Below are positions 62,847-64,000 of a stretch of 64,000 nucleotides of DNA, one piece after another (within the stretch, counting starts at the first letter, position 1; every line of letters starts with the position of its first letter). The translations under genes and the position numbers were made by a program. The DNA comes from Marinilabiliales bacterium (GTDB lineage Bacteria; Bacteroidota; Bacteroidia; Bacteroidales; SZUA-534). The notes under the pieces are model-generated. The model did no database searches. It saw only the letters and a program-made list of their open reading frames with translations, and was not told where the DNA came from. Location: contig DOTG01000047.1 in NCBI GenBank assembly GCA_003512955.1, positions 62,001-126,000 on the forward strand, read 5' to 3'.

Positions 62847-64000
62847 TTACTCGGTAATTACATCCACTTCGGCGTAGCCAGCCATGTCATCACCCGACGT
62901 ATTTCTCAAAGCGCAAAGCTTAATATATCGGGCTATTACCGGCGTAAAATCCTTGACCTGCAAAAGCGGGTTGTTTTTAATGTTAGAAAATTCACCTTCG
63001 TTTACCAGTTTCCAATCCTTATTGTTTTCCGATACAAAAAACTGGTAATGGGTAATGATGCCCGAACTCCACCGGGCCTGATCGGGCAGGTATTTGAACC
63101 CACATACATTATATTTAGCACCCAAATCGACAACCAAATCCATTGGCATTTTTCCATCTCTCTGGTGCCATACTGTTGAAGGGTTACCGTCGAATATTAA
63201 TCCGGCATTTTTGTCCGTTACTCCGACAATTTTCCATGCTTTCTTCGATATATCGAACTTTCCGATACCAACAGGGCTGCTTTTGCCCGAGGCAGGATCG
63301 TAAGTTATTGCCCTTATTTCTACTTTTCCATCGGACTGAAATGGGCCGTGGTATAAATTTGATTGGGTCGTTGGCTCACTTCTGTCAGTAGTGTAATAAA
63401 AAACAGGGCCGATGTCGTTTGTTGTTATACTGATGTCTCCCGATTGGTCTCGGGCCATGGAAGGTGCATTGAGAAATACCGGGGCACTATAAATACCGAT
63501 ATTTGATATTACAGGGCAACTTTTTGAAGCGGTTATGTTTAAGCGTACTTTTGTGGCTTCAACTGCCGGGAATCGGAGTATCCGCTTGTACCCGATGGTG
63601 GTTGCGGTTGCAATTTCTTTCCAGGCACTACCGACAAAGGCTTCAACCGTGAAAGCTTTAACTCGTTGCCCTAAACGAATGTATTCCTGGGCCATAAAAC
63701 GGTTGAACAAGGTTGGTTTGCCTAAATCAATGGTCAACGATGCATTTGTAACACTATCGTCGGTTGCCCAATAGGATTCTTTGTCACCATCAATAGTCTT
63801 TGCCGCATCAAATTTTCCGGCATTTCCACGTACATTCGAAGCTTCGGCTTTTGTATTTTCGGCCAGGTTAACGGCGAATGATTCTTTCACGGCTTTGGCC
63901 ATTCCAAGGGCTGCTTTTTCGTCGTTCGGATGGATTAAACCGTTGGGCATGATGGGGAAATTAAGCAGAAAGGTTCCGTTGCGCCCAATGGAGCTGTAGT
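62847..64000 (-). CDS. GH29-type alpha-L-fucosidase, C-terminal part (partial)
   Basis: The frame is open to the right edge; ~384 residues seen. The first visible residues, YSSIGRNGTFLLNFPIMPNG followed by LIHPNDEKA, match the end of the GH29 catalytic barrel. After it: F5/8 type C (discoidin) domain ~45-175 (AAKTIDGDKESYWATDD), a chitobiase-like Ig segment ~180-245 (YYTTDRSEPT), and a second F5/8C domain ~250-383 (DKNAGLIFDGNPSTVWHQRD). The catalytic residues lie outside the window, so activity is inferred. Removes terminal fucose. Confidence 0.82.
   Translation of the reverse strand, partial: YSSIGRNGTFLLNFPIMPNGLIHPNDEKAALGMAKAVKESFAVNLAENTKAEASNVRGNAGKFDAAKTIDGDKESYWATDDSVTNASLTIDLGKPTLFNRFMAQEYIRLGQRVKAFTVEAFVGSAWKEIATATTIGYKRILRFPAVEATKVRLNITASKSCPVISNIGIYSAPVFLNAPSMARDQSGDISITTNDIGPVFYYTTDRSEPTTQSNLYHGPFQSDGKVEIRAITYDPASGKSSPVGIGKFDISKKAWKIVGVTDKNAGLIFDGNPSTVWHQRDGKMPMDLVVDLGAKYNVCGFKYLPDQARWSSGIITHYQFFVSENNKDWKLVNEGEFSNIKNNPLLQVKDFTPVIARYIKLCALRNTSGDDMAGYAEVDVITE

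Overview
The window comes from a member of the Bacteroidota, most likely a free-living, glycan-degrading Bacteroidales/Marinilabiliales-type organism (for example the Prolixibacteraceae). The evidence is two SusC/SusD pairs, a hybrid two-component regulator, several type IX secretion (T9SS) C-terminal sorting domains, Bacteroidota -7 promoter boxes (TAnnTTTG) at several gene starts, and moderate-to-low GC with very AT-rich spacers. The genus is inference from gene content; no rRNA is present.

Layout. 1-12.3 kb is a mixed housekeeping stretch: the tail of a helicase/nuclease, a large membrane PAS/GAF sensor, a broken alkD-type gene split by a small hairpin-rich insertion, an M28 peptidase, a transposase remnant, glutaminase, a small T9SS-targeted protein, a PSP1/RicT-like protein, a DUF2892 protein, a YqhD-type aldehyde reductase and a small exported hypothetical protein. 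12.3-13.1 kb holds an acyl-ACP thioesterase. 13.2-31.8 kb is a large plus-strand copper/heavy-metal resistance island: two complete RND tripartite efflux systems, His/Cys-rich and Met-rich small exported proteins, three separate HMA metal-binding modules, a CopA-type P-ATPase and an AraC-type regulator carrying its own CxxC domain.

31.9-38.7 kb is a complete minus-strand trpEGDCFBA operon, all steps from chorismate to tryptophan. Its 5' leader (38.7-39.05 kb) holds two consecutive leader peptides, each with three adjacent Trp codons followed by His and each followed by an intrinsic terminator. This looks like a tandem double transcription attenuator and is the most interesting regulatory feature of the window. 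Two tRNA-Leu genes (CAG and GAG) lie divergently next to it.

40.0-64.0 kb is a polysaccharide utilisation locus: SusC-SusD-SusC-SusD plus a T9SS-sorted surface protein on the plus strand, meeting head-on a minus-strand block that reads GH29-like fucosidase (cut by the window edge), GH2, double-domain esterase, SGNH esterase pseudogene, GH5 and an HTCS regulator. The enzyme set (endo-beta-glucanase family, GH2 exo-enzyme, fucosidase, esterases) fits an acetylated, fucosylated plant hemicellulose such as fucogalactoxyloglucan, but the substrate is inference.

Other patterns: degenerate 7-bp tandem repeat arrays fill at least three spacers (one before yqhD and two inside the trp operon), and several spacers hold perfect palindromes or long inverted repeats. 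No CRISPR array, prophage, rRNA or intact transposase was seen.
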